Source: Burkholderiaceae bacterium (GTDB lineage Bacteria; Pseudomonadota; Gammaproteobacteria; Burkholderiales; Burkholderiaceae). Taken from it: a stretch of DNA of 64,000 bases. This document shows, piece by piece, positions 15,948 to 25,871 of this stretch. The first letter of the stretch is position 1. The number at the start of each line of letters is the position of its first letter. Location: assembly GCA_018261955.1 (NCBI GenBank), contig JAGTRK010000003.1, positions 248,001 to 312,000 on the forward strand. Direction: 5' to 3'. The notes below the pieces were generated by a model. It ran no database searches, was not told where the DNA came from, and saw nothing but the letters and a program-made list of their open reading frames with translations. The translations under genes and the position numbers were made by a program.

Positions 15948-17216
15948 TCAGCGATTGCGAAAAATCATTCCCAAACCCAAAGTCATGAGTAAACTCGGTA
16001 TGGCAGAGCCAAACTGCGGTGCGTAGTGGCCGCACAAATGAAACACCGCAATGCCAATCAGCCAAATTACTGCCGATGATATGTGAATGGCGGGCGCATT
16101 GACGCGCTCATCCAAGGTGGTTTTGAATGATAAACGAGCAATAATCACGCCATACAGCGGCACAAAAACCGAACTGAGCATCAATAAAAAGGATTCTAAA
16201 CCGTGCATGTCTAAGAGCATGGCGCACAACACGGCGACGATTGCCAAGTATTTGCCCCAAGTGGCGATGTGGATGTTTGAGAACAAATGATTGAGCGATA
16301 CCGCGCCTGAGTGCACATCACCGTAGGCGTTGTCCATTTCATCCACGAGGATTAAGCCCAAGGCAATCAAGCCAAATTGTGCCAGCAGTATCGCGCTGAC
16401 CAAGCCGACATCGGGTGCGGTGGTACTGACCACCAGTACGCCCAAGCCGTAGCACCAAATATTCGCAATCACGTAGCCTAACCACGTGCCCTTAAACGCA
16501 GAGGTTTTGTGCGCGCCCAATTGACCATAACGCGCATAGTCCGCAACCAAAGGCAACCACGACACAGGCATGGCAATCACCAAATCAATCGCAGCGAGCG
16601 TGCTCATTTCGCCTGTACCTGTTCTGTGCCAAAATGCGCTCAAACCGCCATCGGCTTGAACCACGCGCAAGATAAATTGCACCGATAACCACACCAGAGA
16701 CAATACCACCAAGGGCAAGGCGTAACGTCCAATCACGCGACGCACCAGTTTGATCATTGAACTGGAAGCCAATAAAAACAACAATCCACCAAAAAAAGCA
16801 GTCACCGCAAATGGTAACCAAGCAGCATTTAATCCCGTGGTTTGGCTGATGATGGCGGTGAAACCATCGCGCATGATGACCAATTCAAATGCCGTCCAAC
16901 CGAGCAGTTGAATGATGTTGAGCACGACAGGTAGTTTGGCAAAGCCCCGTCCATAAGTCGCCTGCATCAAACCTGCGCTGGATAAGCCGTGATTGCATCC
17001 GAGTTGCGCTACCCAAGCCAGCAGAGCAGAGCCCAATACAGAACCCACAACAATTGCAATCAGAGCAGAGCGCGTGCCCAGTGCAGGAATCAGGTACGCG
17101 CCCATTTGCATGACCAGTAAACCCACGCCGAGTGAAAACCACAGCGAAGCATGGTCGCGCAAGGTGAAAATACGGTCAGAATTTGAAATAGCAGATGACG
17201 ATGACGCAGTGGTCAT
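15948..17216 (-). CDS. cytX: NCS1-family permease, probable hydroxymethylpyrimidine transporter CytX
   Basis: A 422-residue membrane protein with about 12 helices, related to cytosine/purine permeases (LWFSLGVGLLVMQMGAYLIP near the start; VSWLPLVADYARYG in the middle, a conserved NCS1 site). The CytX subgroup is usually under TPP control and takes up the pyrimidine precursor of thiamine. Here a TPP riboswitch ends a few bases before the ATG, which supports that assignment over plain cytosine transport. Direct substrate evidence is lacking. Confidence 0.88.
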   Translation of the reverse strand: MTTASSSSAISNSDRIFTLRDHASLWFSLGVGLLVMQMGAYLIPALGTRSALIAIVVGSVLGSALLAWVAQLGCNHGLSSAGLMQATYGRGFAKLPVVLNIIQLLGWTAFELVIMRDGFTAIISQTTGLNAAWLPFAVTAFFGGLLFLLASSSMIKLVRRVIGRYALPLVVLSLVWLSVQFILRVVQADGGLSAFWHRTGTGEMSTLAAIDLVIAMPVSWLPLVADYARYGQLGAHKTSAFKGTWLGYVIANIWCYGLGVLVVSTTAPDVGLVSAILLAQFGLIALGLILVDEMDNAYGDVHSGAVSLNHLFSNIHIATWGKYLAIVAVLCAMLLDMHGLESFLLMLSSVFVPLYGVIIARLSFKTTLDERVNAPAIHISSAVIWLIGIAVFHLCGHYAPQFGSAIPSLLMTLGLGMIFRNR

Positions 17217-17220
17217 AATG

Positions 17221-17306
17221 AGTCCTTTCCTTCGCGGGCATTATCCCGACAGGTTCAAAGGGTATTTCTCAGATTGCACCGCACCATGCGATGAACCACC
17301 CCCAAG
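17221..17306 (-). promoter_or_regulatory. TPP riboswitch (cytX)
   Basis: The reverse strand shows GGGGGTGGTT, CTGAGAAATACCC, TTTGAACCTGTCGGG and CCCGCGAAGGAAAGGACTC, the standard TPP aptamer order. It is very close in sequence to the ykoE riboswitch and lies about as close to its start codon, suggesting the same translational mode of control. Confidence 0.95.
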
Positions 17307-17469
17307 ACATAAAGCGGCGACATTATGCAAAGGTCTGTGTTTAAAGTCAAATAAATGAATTTGTTTTTGACAGGCACACTCATTATTTGAGGTGGGATGT
17401 CATCCCGATGGAATGCTTGGGTGTTATGGACACGCCGAATAATCGGTGTTTTTTGCTAAGGAGCAAATC

Positions 17470-17823
17470 ATGAGTGCGTTTAAAGATTTATTGCAACAAG
17501 CCGAAGCCTTGCTGCGCCAAGCGACCAATGGCAGCCAAGGGCAGGCGAATGACTTGCGCCAAAATGCGCAAGACTTGCTGGAAAAAGTCAAAGCCAGCAG
17601 TCAGGTGTTGCAAGATGAAGCGGTGGGTAAAGCCAAACAAATGGGTGAAGCCACACAAAATTACGTCAAAGAAAACCCGTGGCAAGCCGTGGGCATTGCG
17701 GCGAGTTTGGGTTTGCTGTTGGGCGCATTGATGAAAAAAGAGGGTGGTTTGGATGATGCAGGGGATGAAGTTGCATCTGACCCAAAGGTTCTTGAGGCAG
17801 TGCCACCGACATTAGAAATATAA
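17470..17823 (+). CDS. DUF883 (ElaB/YqjD-type) membrane-anchored protein
   Basis: A 117-residue protein with a long Gln/Ala-rich amphipathic helix (residues 1-70, predicted coiled coil), the conserved KENPWQAVGIAASLGLLLGA segment that forms a C-terminal membrane anchor, then an acidic tail. ElaB/YqjD relatives sit in the inner membrane and can bind ribosomes in stationary phase. The acidic tail after the anchor is longer than usual. The ATG at 17470 follows AAGGAG; an upstream in-frame start at 17446 is less likely. Confidence 0.9.
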   Translation: MSAFKDLLQQAEALLRQATNGSQGQANDLRQNAQDLLEKVKASSQVLQDEAVGKAKQMGEATQNYVKENPWQAVGIAASLGLLLGALMKKEGGLDDAGDEVASDPKVLEAVPPTLEI

Positions 17824-18135
17824 ACCAATTTTGAGTCATACCAAGGGGCAAAATTTTTTGCCCCTTCTTCGTAAATCAAAAATAATCTGGGGATTTTGGA
17901 AAATCATGTTTTTGTACAAGTCATTTATCAGAATACATTTCACCACAAAAATCATCCAGTTCTCTACCCATTAAATATCAGCTTGCTGAAACAACAAGTG
18001 GTATCCAACCAATATTGGGCATTTTATCAAAGCCAATGTGCTGTTTTTTTCATAACGAGTTGGTTCTGATAAACCGATAGAAACAAATCCAGTTACAATG
18101 TCGGTTACTCAATTTTGATGGCTAATGGATTAAGC
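17824..18135. other. Intergenic region with one hairpin
   Basis: The 312 bases between the DUF883 gene and the ybeD-like gene hold one GC-rich hairpin at the left (see 17843-17866) and otherwise AT-rich sequence. No further gene with a ribosome-binding site was seen. Promoters for the lip genes presumably lie in the right half, but no clear pair of boxes stands out. Confidence 0.6.
17843..17866 (+). terminator. Rho-independent-type terminator after DUF883 gene
   Basis: AAGGGGCAAAA-tt-TTTTGCCCCTT forms a strong symmetrical hairpin 20 bases after the stop. The trailing sequence is TCTTCG rather than a long U-run, so efficiency is uncertain. Confidence 0.6.
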
Positions 18136-18405
18136 ATGACCACCGAAAAAACCACTTTACTTGAATTTCCTTGCGAGTTTCCCTTAAAAATCATGGGCAA
18201 ACAGGCTGAAGAATTTGCGCAAACCATCACCCAAGTGGTACAACAATTCGCGCCCGATTTTGACCCCGACACCATGGAAATGCGCCCATCTTCTACGGGT
18301 AAATACATGGGCTTAACCTGCACGATTAACGCCACCAGCCAAGTGCAGTTGGACGATTTGTACCGCGCGCTCACCTCGCATCCCATGGTCAGCGTGGTGT
18401 TGTGA
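18136..18405 (+). CDS. DUF493 (YbeD-like) protein
   Basis: An 89-residue cytoplasmic protein: [15 protein letters not shown] near the start, [19 protein letters not shown] in the middle and a hydrophobic C terminus. It matches the ferredoxin-like YbeD/DUF493 family in length (E. coli 87) and in its position before lipB, a widely conserved pairing of unknown meaning, possibly regulatory. An upstream ATG at 18118 would add six residues; neither start has a strong ribosome-binding site. Its TGA overlaps the lipB ATG by one base. Confidence 0.88.
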   Translation: MTTEKTTLLEFPCEFPLKIMGKQAEEFAQTITQVVQQFAPDFDPDTMEMRPSSTGKYMGLTCTINATSQVQLDDLYRALTSHPMVSVVL

Positions 18406-19064
18406 TGTCGCACACTGAGTTTATGACACCTCTGATTCGTGCGTTGGGTCGCGTGGAGTACACGCCGACTTTTGAGCAGATGCAGGCTTTGACCGTAGCA
18501 CGCGGGGCGGATTCCCCCGATGAATTTTGGTTGCTCGAGCACCCACCTGTGTTCACTTTGGGGCAAGCGGGATTGGAATCACACCTGCTGCATGCCACGC
18601 AAATCCCATTGGTGCACACCGATAGAGGCGGGCAAATTACCTATCATGGACCAGGGCAGGTGGTGATTTATATGTTGCTTGACCTCAAACGCCGTGGCAT
18701 GATGGTTAAAGAATGGGTGCGACGCATCGAAGAAGCGATTATTTTAACTTTGCGCGATTATGGTTTGCAGACAGAGCGTCATGAAGGTGCACCGGGTATT
18801 TATATTGCCAATGATACACAAGCCCACGCAGGGGCGAAAATCGCCGCCTTGGGACTGAAAGTGAAAAATGGCTGTACCTATCATGGCTTGAGTTTGAATG
18901 TGGCCATGGATTTATCACCATTTTTACAGATTAACCCTTGCGGTTACGCAGGCTTAGAAACCGTGGACATGCGCACGATGGGCGTGGAGGCCACACAGGA
19001 CACACAGGATGAAGTGGCGCGCGTATTGACAAACTATTTAACTGAACAATGGCAAATGCCATAA
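18405..19064 (+). CDS. lipB: Octanoyl-[acyl carrier protein]:protein N-octanoyltransferase
   Basis: A 219-residue LipB that moves octanoyl groups from acyl carrier protein to lipoyl domains of dehydrogenase complexes. Motifs: [18 protein letters not shown], the signature [13 protein letters not shown] (about 65-77), [20 protein letters not shown] with the catalytic Lys and INPCGYAG with the catalytic Cys. The start ATG at 18405 overlaps the preceding stop (TGATG); Met7 is an alternative start. lipA follows after 19 bases, so the two steps of lipoate assembly are co-transcribed. Confidence 0.96.
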   Translation: MSHTEFMTPLIRALGRVEYTPTFEQMQALTVARGADSPDEFWLLEHPPVFTLGQAGLESHLLHATQIPLVHTDRGGQITYHGPGQVVIYMLLDLKRRGMMVKEWVRRIEEAIILTLRDYGLQTERHEGAPGIYIANDTQAHAGAKIAALGLKVKNGCTYHGLSLNVAMDLSPFLQINPCGYAGLETVDMRTMGVEATQDTQDEVARVLTNYLTEQWQMP

Positions 19065-19083
19065 AATCATACTTGAGAACACA

Positions 19084-20043
19084 ATGAGCGAAAAAAACAA
19101 CACGACCTACGATGCGACCCAAAAGCAAAAGGCATATGACAAGGTTTCACGCATTCCCGTGAAAGTAGAGCATTCCGAAACCCTGCGCAAACCCGAATGG
19201 ATACGCGTCAGAGCCGCATCCAGCTCATCGCAGTTCACTGAAATCAAGAAAATCCTGCGCGAGCACAATTTGTTTACCGTCTGTGAAGAAGCCTCCTGCC
19301 CGAACATTGGTGAATGCTTTGGCAAGGGCACAGCGACCTTCATGATTATGGGTGACAAATGCACGCGTCGTTGCCCATTTTGCGATGTCGGACATGGTCG
19401 CCCTGATCCATTGGATGTGGATGAACCTGCGAATTTGGCGAAAACCATTGCCGCGATGAAACTCAAATACGTGGTGATTACCAGTGTGGATCGAGATGAT
19501 TTGCGCGACGGCGGCGCGGCGCATTTTGCCCAGTGCATCAACCAAACCCGCGAGTTGTCGCCCCACACGCAAGTCGAAGTGCTTGTGCCCGATTTTCGCG
19601 GTCGTTTGGATATTGCCTTGGATATTTTCAAAACCGCTTTGCCAGATGTGATGAACCACAACCTTGAAACCGTGCCACGTCTGTATAAAGAAGCGCGTCC
19701 AGGGGCGGATTATCAACATTCGCTCAAACTGCTCAAAGATTTTAAAGCACTGTATCCACACGTCACGACCAAAAGCGGTTTGATGGTCGGTTTGGGCGAA
19801 ACCGATGAAGAAATTTTGGACGTGATGCGCGATATGCGCGAACACAATATTGAGATGCTCACCATCGGGCAGTACCTCGCGCCTTCGGGACACCACATTC
19901 CTGTGCGCCGTTATGTCCATCCCGATGTGTTTAAAATGTTTGAACAAAAAGCCTATGAAATGGGCTTTACCCATGCTGCGGTGGGCGCGATGGTGCGTTC
20001 ATCTTACCACGCCGATGCGCAGGCGCACGGCGCAGGTGTTTAA
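19084..20043 (+). CDS. lipA: Lipoyl synthase
   Basis: A 319-residue radical SAM enzyme that inserts two sulphurs into protein-bound octanoate. Both iron-sulphur binding sets are visible: the auxiliary cluster [12 protein letters not shown] (about 62-73) and the radical-SAM CTRRCPFC (about 93-100). The C-terminal MVRSSYHAD carries the conserved serine of the auxiliary cluster. It acts on the octanoyl groups placed by LipB, encoded immediately upstream. Confidence 0.97.
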   Translation: MSEKNNTTYDATQKQKAYDKVSRIPVKVEHSETLRKPEWIRVRAASSSSQFTEIKKILREHNLFTVCEEASCPNIGECFGKGTATFMIMGDKCTRRCPFCDVGHGRPDPLDVDEPANLAKTIAAMKLKYVVITSVDRDDLRDGGAAHFAQCINQTRELSPHTQVEVLVPDFRGRLDIALDIFKTALPDVMNHNLETVPRLYKEARPGADYQHSLKLLKDFKALYPHVTTKSGLMVGLGETDEEILDVMRDMREHNIEMLTIGQYLAPSGHHIPVRRYVHPDVFKMFEQKAYEMGFTHAAVGAMVRSSYHADAQAHGAGV

Positions 20044-20105
20044 CATTTAACTTTAAAATAATCATATAATTTGTTGATTTTAAAAAAATAATCTGATTTG
20101 GAAAT

Positions 20106-21587
20106 ATGACATTACACGAAAAAAACCTCTCAATCGCGCAAGATGTATTGCTCACACCTTATGGTTTACAGGTGAGCGATTTAGACCGCGTATTTACCGA
20201 AATCAATGCACACAAAGCCGATGATGCCGATGTGTATTTTCAGTACACGCGCTCCGAGGGCTGGAGTTTGGAGGAAGGTATTGTCAAGGCGGGAAGTTTC
20301 TCGATTGACCAAGGCGTTGGCATTCGCACGGTGGTGGGTGATAAAACTGCGTTTGCTTACTCAGACAATATTCACATGGATGCGTTATTGGATGCGGCGC
20401 GGGTCACGCGTGATATTGCGCCTGTGCGCTCATTTCATGCCAAAGTCAAAGGCGTGAAAGTAAAAACCACGCAAATGACCGCCCAAGCCAACCCCTACGC
20501 GCGCGACCTGTATCTGCCGCAAGACCCGATTGCCAGTCTGAATTCGCAAGACAAAGTCGCCTTGCTCGAAAAATTAGAGCAAATGGCGCGCAAAGCCGAC
20601 CCGCGCGTGACCCAAGTCATGGTGAATATGGCGGCCGAATACGATGTGGTGTTGGTGGCGCGCGCAGATGGCACACTGGCGGCGGATGTTCGCCCACTGG
20701 TGCGTGTCAATTGCAACGTGATTGTCGAGTCCAATGGACGACGTGAACAAGGCTCGATGGGCGGCGGTGCGCGCAACGATTTTAATTATTTTACCGATGA
20801 ACTGTTGCAGATGTACGCCAGCGAAGCGGTGCGTCAGGCTTTGGTGAATTTAGAAGCGATTGCCGCGCCTGCGGGCGTGCTGCCTGTGGTTTTGGGGGCG
20901 GGCTGGCCGGGGATTTTACTGCACGAAGCGATTGGGCATGGTTTGGAGGGCGACTTTAACCGCAAAGGTTCCAGCGCGTTTTCAGGCAAAATAGGTCAAC
21001 GCGTGGCATCCAAAGGTGTGACCGTGATGGACGATGGCACGCTCGCGGGGCGACGTGGCTCGCTCAACATCGACGATGAAGGTCATCCCACGCAATGCAC
21101 GACGCTGATTGAAGATGGTATTCTCAAAGGCTATATGCAAGACGCAATGAACGCGCGCCTGATGAACACTGCGCGCACAGGCAATGGACGGCGCGAGTCC
21201 TACGCGCATTTGCCCATGCCGCGCATGACCAATACCTATATGCTGGGCGGTCAGCACACACCTGAGGAAATCATCGCTTCAGTGAAATACGGCATCTACG
21301 CGCCGAACTTCAGTGGTGGGCAGGTGGACATCACCAATGGTAAGTTTGTGTTCTCCAGTTCCGAAGCCTATTTAATCGAAAATGGCAAAATCACCGCGCC
21401 GATTAAAGGCGCAACTTTGATTGGCAATGGTCCCGATGCCCTGACCAAAATTAAGATGGTAGGCAATGACATGCAATTGGACTCAGGAGTTGGCACTTGT
21501 GGCAAAGACGGGCAAAGTGTGCCTGTGGGGGTCGGTCAACCGACTTTGCGCATAGATGGATTAACCGTCGGTGGGGCACAATTGTGA
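20106..21587 (+). CDS. tldD: Metalloprotease TldD
   Basis: A 493-residue catalytic subunit of the TldD/TldE protease. The zinc site HEAIGHGLEGD is at about residues 273-283 (HExxxH). The upstream GVLPVVLGAGWPGILL and the C-terminal FSSSEAYLIENGKI and GNDMQLDSGVGTCGKDGQ are family hallmarks; the last carries a third metal ligand. It works with PmbA, encoded at the left of the window. Slightly longer than E. coli TldD at the N terminus. Its stop overlaps the next start (TGATG). Confidence 0.96.
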   Translation: MTLHEKNLSIAQDVLLTPYGLQVSDLDRVFTEINAHKADDADVYFQYTRSEGWSLEEGIVKAGSFSIDQGVGIRTVVGDKTAFAYSDNIHMDALLDAARVTRDIAPVRSFHAKVKGVKVKTTQMTAQANPYARDLYLPQDPIASLNSQDKVALLEKLEQMARKADPRVTQVMVNMAAEYDVVLVARADGTLAADVRPLVRVNCNVIVESNGRREQGSMGGGARNDFNYFTDELLQMYASEAVRQALVNLEAIAAPAGVLPVVLGAGWPGILLHEAIGHGLEGDFNRKGSSAFSGKIGQRVASKGVTVMDDGTLAGRRGSLNIDDEGHPTQCTTLIEDGILKGYMQDAMNARLMNTARTGNGRRESYAHLPMPRMTNTYMLGGQHTPEEIIASVKYGIYAPNFSGGQVDITNGKFVFSSSEAYLIENGKITAPIKGATLIGNGPDALTKIKMVGNDMQLDSGVGTCGKDGQSVPVGVGQPTLRIDGLTVGGAQL

Positions 21588-22372
21588 TGCCAAATCACGC
21601 GATAAAATCGCGCATTCGTTTGATTTGGCTGGGTTTGTTGGTTTCAGGTTTGTTTTTGCTGTGGTGGTCTGAATTTTCGGATTGGGGGCATCGCTTGGAA
21701 TTTTGGATCAGTCGGCAGTTTTATGAAGTTGGCGTGGGTTTCCCCTTAAAAAACTCTGCCTCGTTTGAGTTTTGGTGGCATAAGTTTCCCAAATATGCGG
21801 TGTATGCTGTGCCTGTTTGGGCGCTCATCAATATTGTGTACGGCGTTTTTAAACGCAAACAGTTTGATGTTGCCCACACAATCGAGTGGCAACGTTGGCT
21901 GGCGGTGCTGTTGGTTGGTTTACTCGTGCCATTGTTGTTGTCGTCTTTAAAAAAACTCACCAATCAAGCCTGCCCGTGGAGTTTGGCCGAGTTTGGTGGT
22001 ACATTGCCCTATGTGCATCTATTGGATCCACGCCCGTGGGCGGCGCGCTCACAAGCCTGTTGGCCTGCGGGTCATGTGGCAGTCGGTTTGTCATTGTTGG
22101 TGGTGAGTTTTGTCGGTGGTTTTCCACGCACATTGTGGCAAAACACGGCTCAGTGGCAAAAACCGCGCTCGGCATGGTTGTCCGCGCGGGCATTTGCCGT
22201 TTATGCCGTGGGGCTATCGATGGTTTTGGGCTTTTCCCAAGTGATGCGCGGCGCGCACTTTATTTCGCATCAATTTTGGTCTCTGTGGATTGTGTTGGTG
22301 TTTTTGATGCTCTGTGTGCATTTGGGGCTGATTAAAACCCATTGGTGGACGTTAAATCATGCAAATAGATAA
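21587..22372 (+). CDS. PAP2-family phosphatase, membrane-bound
   Basis: A 261-residue membrane protein with about five helices. The three phosphatase motifs are recognisable in relaxed form: LKKLTNQACPWSL, WPAGH (for PSGH) and GFSQVMRGAHFISHQFW (for SR-x5-H-x3-D, with Gln in place of the usual Arg). Lipid A phosphatases and undecaprenyl-pyrophosphate phosphatases share this layout with the active site facing the periplasm, so an envelope lipid phosphate is the likely substrate. The ATG overlaps the tldD stop; an in-frame start 90 bases upstream lies inside tldD and is rejected. Confidence 0.88.
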   Translation: MPNHAIKSRIRLIWLGLLVSGLFLLWWSEFSDWGHRLEFWISRQFYEVGVGFPLKNSASFEFWWHKFPKYAVYAVPVWALINIVYGVFKRKQFDVAHTIEWQRWLAVLLVGLLVPLLLSSLKKLTNQACPWSLAEFGGTLPYVHLLDPRPWAARSQACWPAGHVAVGLSLLVVSFVGGFPRTLWQNTAQWQKPRSAWLSARAFAVYAVGLSMVLGFSQVMRGAHFISHQFWSLWIVLVFLMLCVHLGLIKTHWWTLNHANR

Positions 22373-23381
22373 ACAACATTGGCTCAATGATTTGCTCAAT
22401 GAAGCGCACAGCCTTGGCGCGAGTGATATCCACTTGTCGCCAAATAAACCGCCGATTTTTCGCATTGCAGGGCAGTTGCGTTCAATGAGTCATTTTGAAA
22501 ATAGTTCATCAGACAGCATACAAGCATGGTTGACACAGCAACTGCCACAACACAATATTCAAGAAAATCAACAGGTTAATTTTGCCTTTAACCATTTTGA
22601 CACAGAGCAACGTGTGCGTGTGACCGTCTATCAAACCACAAGCGGTATTTCTTTGGCATTACGTCTGCTCTCTAAATTACCCCCTGCGCCAGACGTTTTG
22701 GGCCAGCCGAGATTTTTGAGTCAAATCTCACCGTTTGCTCAGGGCTTGGTTTTGGTCACAGGACCGACGGGCAGCGGAAAATCCACTACGCTTGCCAGTT
22801 GGCTCAATGCTGCCCAAATGAAACATCCTGCGCATTTTGTGACCATTGAAGATCCGATTGAGTATGAATTTCCACAGGGCCAAGGTTTGGTACATCAGTG
22901 TGAATTGGGAACGCATTTTGCCAATCATGAAGGTGCTCTAAGTGATGTGTTGCGCCGCGACCCCGATGTCATATTGCTTGGTGAATTGCGTGATTTGGCG
23001 AGCATTGAATTGGCATTGCGTTTTGCGGAAACGGGGCATTTGGTTTTGGCAACGCTGCACAGTGCGAACGCCACTGATGCGATTTTGCGCGTGGTGGATG
23101 TGTTTCCTTCGACCAGTCGTGATTTTGTGCGTCATGTGTTGTCGAATGTGTTGCTCGGTGTGGTGGCGCAACGTTTATTCACTTGCCATACGCCGACTGC
23201 CCATCAAGGACGGATTGCCAATTATGAAGTGCTGACCAATACCTCGGCGGTCAAAAACCTGATTAAAGAACACAAAGAAGCCCAACTGTCCTCAGTGATG
23301 CAAACCAGTGCAACGCACCACATGATGACCTTTGATCAACATCGGCAGGAATTGACCAGTTCGGGCTTATTGCCGCGATAA
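22359..23381 (+). CDS. PilT/PilU-type type IV pilus retraction ATPase
   Basis: A 340-residue cytoplasmic hexameric ATPase. Seen: N-terminal PAS-like part with ASDIHLSPNKPPIFRIAGQL, Walker A GPTGSGKST (about 135-143), the Asp box, Walker B VILLGELRD and the His box ETGHLVLATLHS. The C terminus VKNLIKEHKE resembles the AIRNLIRE retraction motif of PilT. It powers pilus retraction for twitching and DNA uptake. It overlaps the PAP2 gene by 14 bases. No other pilus gene lies nearby apart from the FimV-like gene at 46.6 kb, so PilT and PilU cannot be told apart by context. Confidence 0.9.
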   Translation: MQIDKQHWLNDLLNEAHSLGASDIHLSPNKPPIFRIAGQLRSMSHFENSSSDSIQAWLTQQLPQHNIQENQQVNFAFNHFDTEQRVRVTVYQTTSGISLALRLLSKLPPAPDVLGQPRFLSQISPFAQGLVLVTGPTGSGKSTTLASWLNAAQMKHPAHFVTIEDPIEYEFPQGQGLVHQCELGTHFANHEGALSDVLRRDPDVILLGELRDLASIELALRFAETGHLVLATLHSANATDAILRVVDVFPSTSRDFVRHVLSNVLLGVVAQRLFTCHTPTAHQGRIANYEVLTNTSAVKNLIKEHKEAQLSSVMQTSATHHMMTFDQHRQELTSSGLLPR

Positions 23382-23418
23382 GTTGGCATGAATAAGCCAA
23401 ATATAGGACGAATTTTCC

Positions 23419-23907
23419 ATGAATCCACACACATTGTCGGACTTTACGGTTAAAAATAATTTAAACGAGTCGGTTTCGTTGGCGCAGTATGCAGGGCAAG
23501 TGGTTTTGGTGGTCAACACTGCCAGCGCGTGCCGATTCACGCCGCAATATGCACAACTGCAACAATTGCACGAACGTTATTCAGCGCAGGGGTTACAGAT
23601 TTTGGCGTTTCCTTGCAATCAATTTTTACAGCAAGAGCAGGGCGATAATGCTGAAATTCAGCAGTTTTGCGAGCGATTTTCGGTGGGTTTTCCCATCATG
23701 GATAAAATCGAAGTCAATGGCGCACGCGCCGATCCGTTTTGGCAATGGTTGCGGCGCAGCGCACCTGGGGTCTTGGGCAGCACCCGCATCAAGTGGAATT
23801 TCACTAAATTTTTAATTGCGCGCGATGGGCAAACGGTGCAACGCTTTGCGCCCGTCACTTCACCTCTGGACATAGTAGGTTCAATTGAGGCATTGCTCAA
23901 ATCGTGA
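23419..23907 (+). CDS. Glutathione peroxidase family protein
   Basis: A 162-residue thioredoxin-fold peroxidase. The active-site segment is NTASACRFTPQY with Cys38 in place of selenocysteine; the usual Gly after KC is Arg here. The partners Gln (FPCNQFLQQEQG) and Trp (KWNFTKFLI) of the catalytic set are present. A second Cys in FPCNQF suggests a resolving role, so the reductant may be thioredoxin rather than glutathione. No signal peptide, so a cytoplasmic site is expected. Confidence 0.93.
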   Translation: MNPHTLSDFTVKNNLNESVSLAQYAGQVVLVVNTASACRFTPQYAQLQQLHERYSAQGLQILAFPCNQFLQQEQGDNAEIQQFCERFSVGFPIMDKIEVNGARADPFWQWLRRSAPGVLGSTRIKWNFTKFLIARDGQTVQRFAPVTSPLDIVGSIEALLKS

Positions 23908-23946
23908 GATAATGCGGAGAATTTTTCAATCCCGAAAGAACACACA

Positions 23947-25842
23947 ATGAGTGATATTTCACAAGAGACACACCACAGCGCGGGTAAACAAGCAATGGCG
24001 GGCTTGGCACTTGCCGCGTTGGGCATTGTATTTGGTGACATTGGTACCAGTCCACTGTATGCGATGAAAGAGTCGATGGGTGAGCATTACAAACTCACGC
24101 ATGATTTACCCACGATTATGGGGATTTTATCCCTAATTTTTTGGGCGGCGATTTTGGTGGTGTCGGTTAAATACGTCACCTTTATCATGCGTGCGGACAA
24201 CAAAGGTGAGGGCGGTATTCTGGCACTCATGGCGTTGACTCTGCGCGGCAAAGAAGGTAATCCGAAGTACCGCTGGGTGCTGATTGTCGGTATTTTGGGT
24301 GCGTCCTTGTTCTACGGTGATTCGGTGATTACGCCTGCAATTTCTATCCTATCGGCGGTTGAGGGTTTAGAGGTTGTTGCTCCTGCTTCTAAGGATTGGA
24401 TTATTCCAATTTCCTTGGCGATTATCACAGGCTTATTTGTGGTACAAAAGCACGGCACTTCGCTGATTGGTAAATTTTTTGGACCGATTTGCGTGCTGTG
24501 GTTTGCTTCTTTGGGGGTGTTTGGCGTGCTGCAAATTGTCCAACATCCAATGATTTTGCAAGCTTTAAGCCCGCATTATGCGGTGGCTTTTTTTATAGAC
24601 AATCAGTTCAAAGCCTTGCTGGTCATGGGCTCGGTATTTCTGGCCGTCACGGGTGGTGAGGCTTTGTATGCCGACATGGGACACTTTGGGCGTAAACCGA
24701 TTATGCTCGCGTGGTATGGTTTGGTGCTGCCCTCGTTGATGCTCAATTACTTTGGTCAAGGCGCGTTTTTACTCGGTCATCCTGACGGCGCGACCAACCC
24801 ATTTTTCTTAATGCTACCCACTTGGGCAACTGCGCCGATGGTGCTTTTAGCCACTTTGGCAACGATTATCGCATCGCAAGCGGTGATTTCAGGCGCGTTT
24901 TCTCTGACCAGCGCGGCCATTCAATTGGGCTACTGCCCGCGCCTGCGCATCGTCCACACCAATGCACACGAGCGTGGGCAAATTTACGTGCCGTTTATCA
25001 ATTGGCTGTTGTTTGGTTTGGTGGTGTTTGCGGTGCTGTTCTTTAAAACTTCGACCAACTTGGCATCCGCCTACGGTATCGCGGTGACCACCACGATGTT
25101 GATTGACGATGTTTTACTGCTCGTGGTGATGTTGACGATTTGGAAGTGGTCAAAACCAGCGGCAATTGGCTTATTTATTGCATTATTTGCCATGGATGTT
25201 TCATTTTGGGGTGCTAATCTCAAAAAATTCTGGGATGGCGGTTGGTTTCCTGCCTTATTGGGTTTAATCACATTCACCATATTGATGACTTGGAAACGCG
25301 GTAAAGAATTGGTTTATCAACGCACCGAAGGCATCAATTTGCCGTTAGAGCCATTTATGCAAAGTTTAATCACGCACCCACCACAACGGGTTGAAGGCAC
25401 AGCGATTTTCATGCATTCCAACCTGTCGGTCGTGCCGAACTCTTTGCTGCACAACCTCAAGCACAACCGCGTGTTGCACGAGCGCGTGGTGTTTTTGAGC
25501 ATCAAAACCGAAGACATTCCTTTTGTGAATGAGGATGAAAAACTCGATATTCGTGAAATCGCGCAGGATGTATTCGTTGTGCATGGATTCTTTGGCTTTA
25601 AAGAAGAACCGAGCATTGAAGACATGCTCTCGCGTTGCGCCAAGGCAGGGCTAAAAATGGAGATGATGGACACATCGTTCTTCCTAAACCGCGAAACTGT
25701 AATTCCAAGCAATTTGCCGGGTATGGCGCTGTGGCGTGAAAAACTGTTTGCACTGATGATGCGCAACTCATTGCGCGTGACCGACCACTTTAAAATCCCA
25801 CCGAATCGTGTGGTTGAAATGGGTACGCAGATTGAGATTTAA
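23947..25842 (+). CDS. kup: Low-affinity potassium uptake protein Kup
   Basis: A 631-residue proton-coupled K+ importer with about 12 helices and a C-terminal cytoplasmic domain. Signatures: LGIVFGDIGTSPLYAMKESM at residues about 21-40, NKGEGGILALMAL and GGEALYADMGHFG. It is close in length to E. coli Kup (622). Transcribed alone and followed by a strong terminator at 25872. Confidence 0.96.
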   Translation: MSDISQETHHSAGKQAMAGLALAALGIVFGDIGTSPLYAMKESMGEHYKLTHDLPTIMGILSLIFWAAILVVSVKYVTFIMRADNKGEGGILALMALTLRGKEGNPKYRWVLIVGILGASLFYGDSVITPAISILSAVEGLEVVAPASKDWIIPISLAIITGLFVVQKHGTSLIGKFFGPICVLWFASLGVFGVLQIVQHPMILQALSPHYAVAFFIDNQFKALLVMGSVFLAVTGGEALYADMGHFGRKPIMLAWYGLVLPSLMLNYFGQGAFLLGHPDGATNPFFLMLPTWATAPMVLLATLATIIASQAVISGAFSLTSAAIQLGYCPRLRIVHTNAHERGQIYVPFINWLLFGLVVFAVLFFKTSTNLASAYGIAVTTTMLIDDVLLLVVMLTIWKWSKPAAIGLFIALFAMDVSFWGANLKKFWDGGWFPALLGLITFTILMTWKRGKELVYQRTEGINLPLEPFMQSLITHPPQRVEGTAIFMHSNLSVVPNSLLHNLKHNRVLHERVVFLSIKTEDIPFVNEDEKLDIREIAQDVFVVHGFFGFKEEPSIEDMLSRCAKAGLKMEMMDTSFFLNRETVIPSNLPGMALWREKLFALMMRNSLRVTDHFKIPPNRVVEMGTQIEI

Positions 25843-25871
25843 TCGGGTCTGACGAGCATAAAAACAAGTTT

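Noticed and set aside
19225-19974. A 249-codon open frame on the reverse strand inside lipA
   Set aside because: Fully inside a certain gene on the other strand, His/Phe/Arg-rich composition typical of a mirrored frame, and no ribosome-binding site.
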